A stretch of DNA of 6,769 nucleotides from an uncultured Lachnospiraceae bacterium (GTDB lineage Bacteria; Bacillota_A; Clostridia; Lachnospirales; Lachnospiraceae). Of the stretch, positions 5,530 through 6,769 are shown one piece after another. The notes under the pieces are model-generated. The model worked only from the letters and a program-made list of their open reading frames with translations, made no database searches and was not told where the DNA came from. The stretch spans positions 1 to 6,769 of the forward strand of contig CAJUOF010000018.1 in assembly GCA_910587905.1 (NCBI GenBank), given 5' to 3'. Positions within the stretch are counted from its first letter, which is position 1; every line of letters starts with the position of its first letter. A program made the translations under genes and the position numbers.

Positions 5530-6769
5530 ATGGGAAGATCAGAAGAGCTATTTGAGCGGGCGAAGCAGGTGATCCCCGGAGGGGTCAACAGCCCAGTGCG
5601 GGCCTTTCAGGCGGTGGGGGGAAAGCCCAGGTTCATCGCATCGGCCGGAGGAGCGCAGATGACAGATGCAGACGGAAACGTCTATCTGGATTTTGTCGGT
5701 TCCTGGGGACCGATGATCCTGGGGCATGACCATCCGGCCGTGAGGGAGGCGGCGGTGAAGGCGGCGGAGCGGGGCTTAAGCTTCGGTGCAAGCTGTGAGG
5801 CGGAGGTGGAGATGGCGGAGCTCATCTGCCGGTCGGTGCCTTCTGTGGAACTGGTGCGCATGGTCAATTCCGGCACGGAGGCGGTCATGTCGGCCCTGCG
5901 GGCAGCAAGGGGCTACACAGGCAGGGACAAGATCGTAAAATTTGAAGGCTGTTATCATGGTCACTGCGATTCCATGCTGGTGAAGGCCGGCTCCGGCGTG
6001 ATGACCGGGGGCGTGCCGGACAGCGCCGGGGTGCCGAGGGGCTGTGCGGCCGACACGTTGACGGCGGTTTATAATGATTTAGAGAGTGTGAGGAGGTTGT
6101 TCGCCGAGTTCCCGGGGCAGATCGCGGCGGTGATCGTGGAGCCGGTGGCGGCCAACATGGGTGTGGTGGTGCCGGAGGAAGGATTCCTTTCCGGCCTTCG
6201 GAGCATCTGCACGGAGGAAAAGGCTTTGCTGATTTTCGACGAGGTGATCACCGGCTTCCGGCTAGGGTTTACCGGGGCGCAAGGGTACTACGGCGTGACG
6301 CCTGATCTTTGTACCTTCGGAAAGATTATCGGCGCCGGGATGCCTGTGGGCGCCTATGGCGGCAGGCGGGAGGTCATGGAGGTGGTGGCTCCCGTAGGAA
6401 GGGTTTATCAGGCGGGGACCTTGAGCGGAAATCCGGTGGCTATGGCGGCGGGCCTTGCCGGGCTTCATATTTTAAAGGACGATCCCGGCATTTACGAAAG
6501 GCTGAATGCCCTGGGGGATTCCTTCCGGGCGGAGCTTGCGCGGCTGACGGAGGGACTCGGAGCGCCCTGTCAGGTGACCGGCGTCGGTTCCCTGAGCTGT
6601 CTTTTCTTTACGAAAGAGCATGTGAGGGATTATGCATCGGCGAAGACCTCGGATACGGAGGCTTTTGGGAGGTATTTCCGCCATATGCTGGGCAGGGGAA
6701 TCTACGTGGCTCCGTCCCAGTTTGAAGCCCTGTTCCTGTCGGCGGCCCACACGGAGAGCGACATTGATC
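5530..6769 (+). CDS. hemL: Glutamate-1-semialdehyde 2,1-aminomutase, 3'-partial
   Basis: PLP enzyme of the class-III aminotransferase family. It turns the glutamate-1-semialdehyde made by HemA into 5-aminolevulinate, the substrate of HemB. 413 residues are visible without a stop; the family is about 425-430 long, so roughly 12-17 residues lie beyond the window. The N-terminus IPGGVNSPVRAF (15-26) is typical. VNSGTEAVMSALRAARG (112-128) binds the cofactor phosphate, and FEGCYHGH (138-145) follows. FDEVITGFRLG (236-246) carries Asp237, which contacts the pyridine nitrogen. FGKIIGAGMPVGAYGG (263-278) carries the Schiff-base Lys265, at the same number as in E. coli HemL. AGTLSGNP (295-302) completes the site. 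ATG 5530 has an AAGGAG site six bases upstream. It is probably still in the operon, but separated from hemB by the palindromic element, which could alter its transcript level. No frameshift or missing catalytic residue was seen. Confidence 0.96.
   Translation, partial: MGRSEELFERAKQVIPGGVNSPVRAFQAVGGKPRFIASAGGAQMTDADGNVYLDFVGSWGPMILGHDHPAVREAAVKAAERGLSFGASCEAEVEMAELICRSVPSVELVRMVNSGTEAVMSALRAARGYTGRDKIVKFEGCYHGHCDSMLVKAGSGVMTGGVPDSAGVPRGCAADTLTAVYNDLESVRRLFAEFPGQIAAVIVEPVAANMGVVVPEEGFLSGLRSICTEEKALLIFDEVITGFRLGFTGAQGYYGVTPDLCTFGKIIGAGMPVGAYGGRREVMEVVAPVGRVYQAGTLSGNPVAMAAGLAGLHILKDDPGIYERLNALGDSFRAELARLTEGLGAPCQVTGVGSLSCLFFTKEHVRDYASAKTSDTEAFGRYFRHMLGRGIYVAPSQFEALFLSAAHTESDID

Noticed and set aside
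5301..5555. Possible 84-residue, basic small protein within the hemB-hemL gap
   Set aside because: It has no Shine-Dalgarno before its ATG, runs across the palindromic element and into the hemL start in another frame, and has no recognisable domain. Several frames on both strands are open over the same stretch, so the openness reflects composition and the inverted repeat rather than selection for a protein.
6058..6075. TTGACG and TATAAT promoter-like boxes inside hemL
   Set aside because: They are separated by only about six bases, far from the 16-18 needed, and lie inside a conserved coding region.

Overview
The window holds most of a tetrapyrrole (porphyrin) biosynthesis operon, all on the + strand. 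The DNA is visibly GC-rich (about 60 % by eye). Three things suggest a Gram-positive anaerobe of the class Clostridia, perhaps a GC-rich Lachnospiraceae: strong AGGAGG-type ribosome binding sites, the C5 (glutamyl-tRNA) route to 5-aminolevulinate, and a CobA-HemD fusion. The lineage is inferred from gene style and was not checked by a search.

Layout: hemA, glutamyl-tRNA reductase (1-1235, probably missing a few 5' codons at the window edge); a short precorrin-2 dehydrogenase (1252-1749); one 849-residue polypeptide joining HemC, CobA (uroporphyrinogen-III methyltransferase) and HemD (1739-4288); hemB (4279-5262); a 267-bp gap (5263-5529); and hemL, glutamate-1-semialdehyde aminomutase (5530 to the right edge, 3' end cut off). 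The junctions within the first four genes are +16 nt, 11-nt overlap and 10-nt overlap, so they are almost certainly co-transcribed and probably translationally coupled.

Together the genes cover Glu-tRNA to glutamate-1-semialdehyde (HemA), 5-aminolevulinate (HemL), porphobilinogen (HemB), hydroxymethylbilane (HemC), uroporphyrinogen III (HemD), precorrin-2 (CobA) and sirohydrochlorin (dehydrogenase). No coproporphyrinogen or protoheme gene is visible. The operon therefore points to siroheme and/or cobalamin rather than classical heme.

The least expected item is in the hemB-hemL gap. Bases 5287-5500 form a 214-bp imperfect palindrome with perfect 14-bp ends, several further paired blocks and a structured tip. 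It is flanked on both sides by GGGA. It looks like a small non-autonomous inserted element (MITE-like or ERIC-like) sitting inside an operon. The second point of interest is the HemC-CobA-HemD triple fusion, whose HemC-CobA linker contains a 45-bp-period repeat.
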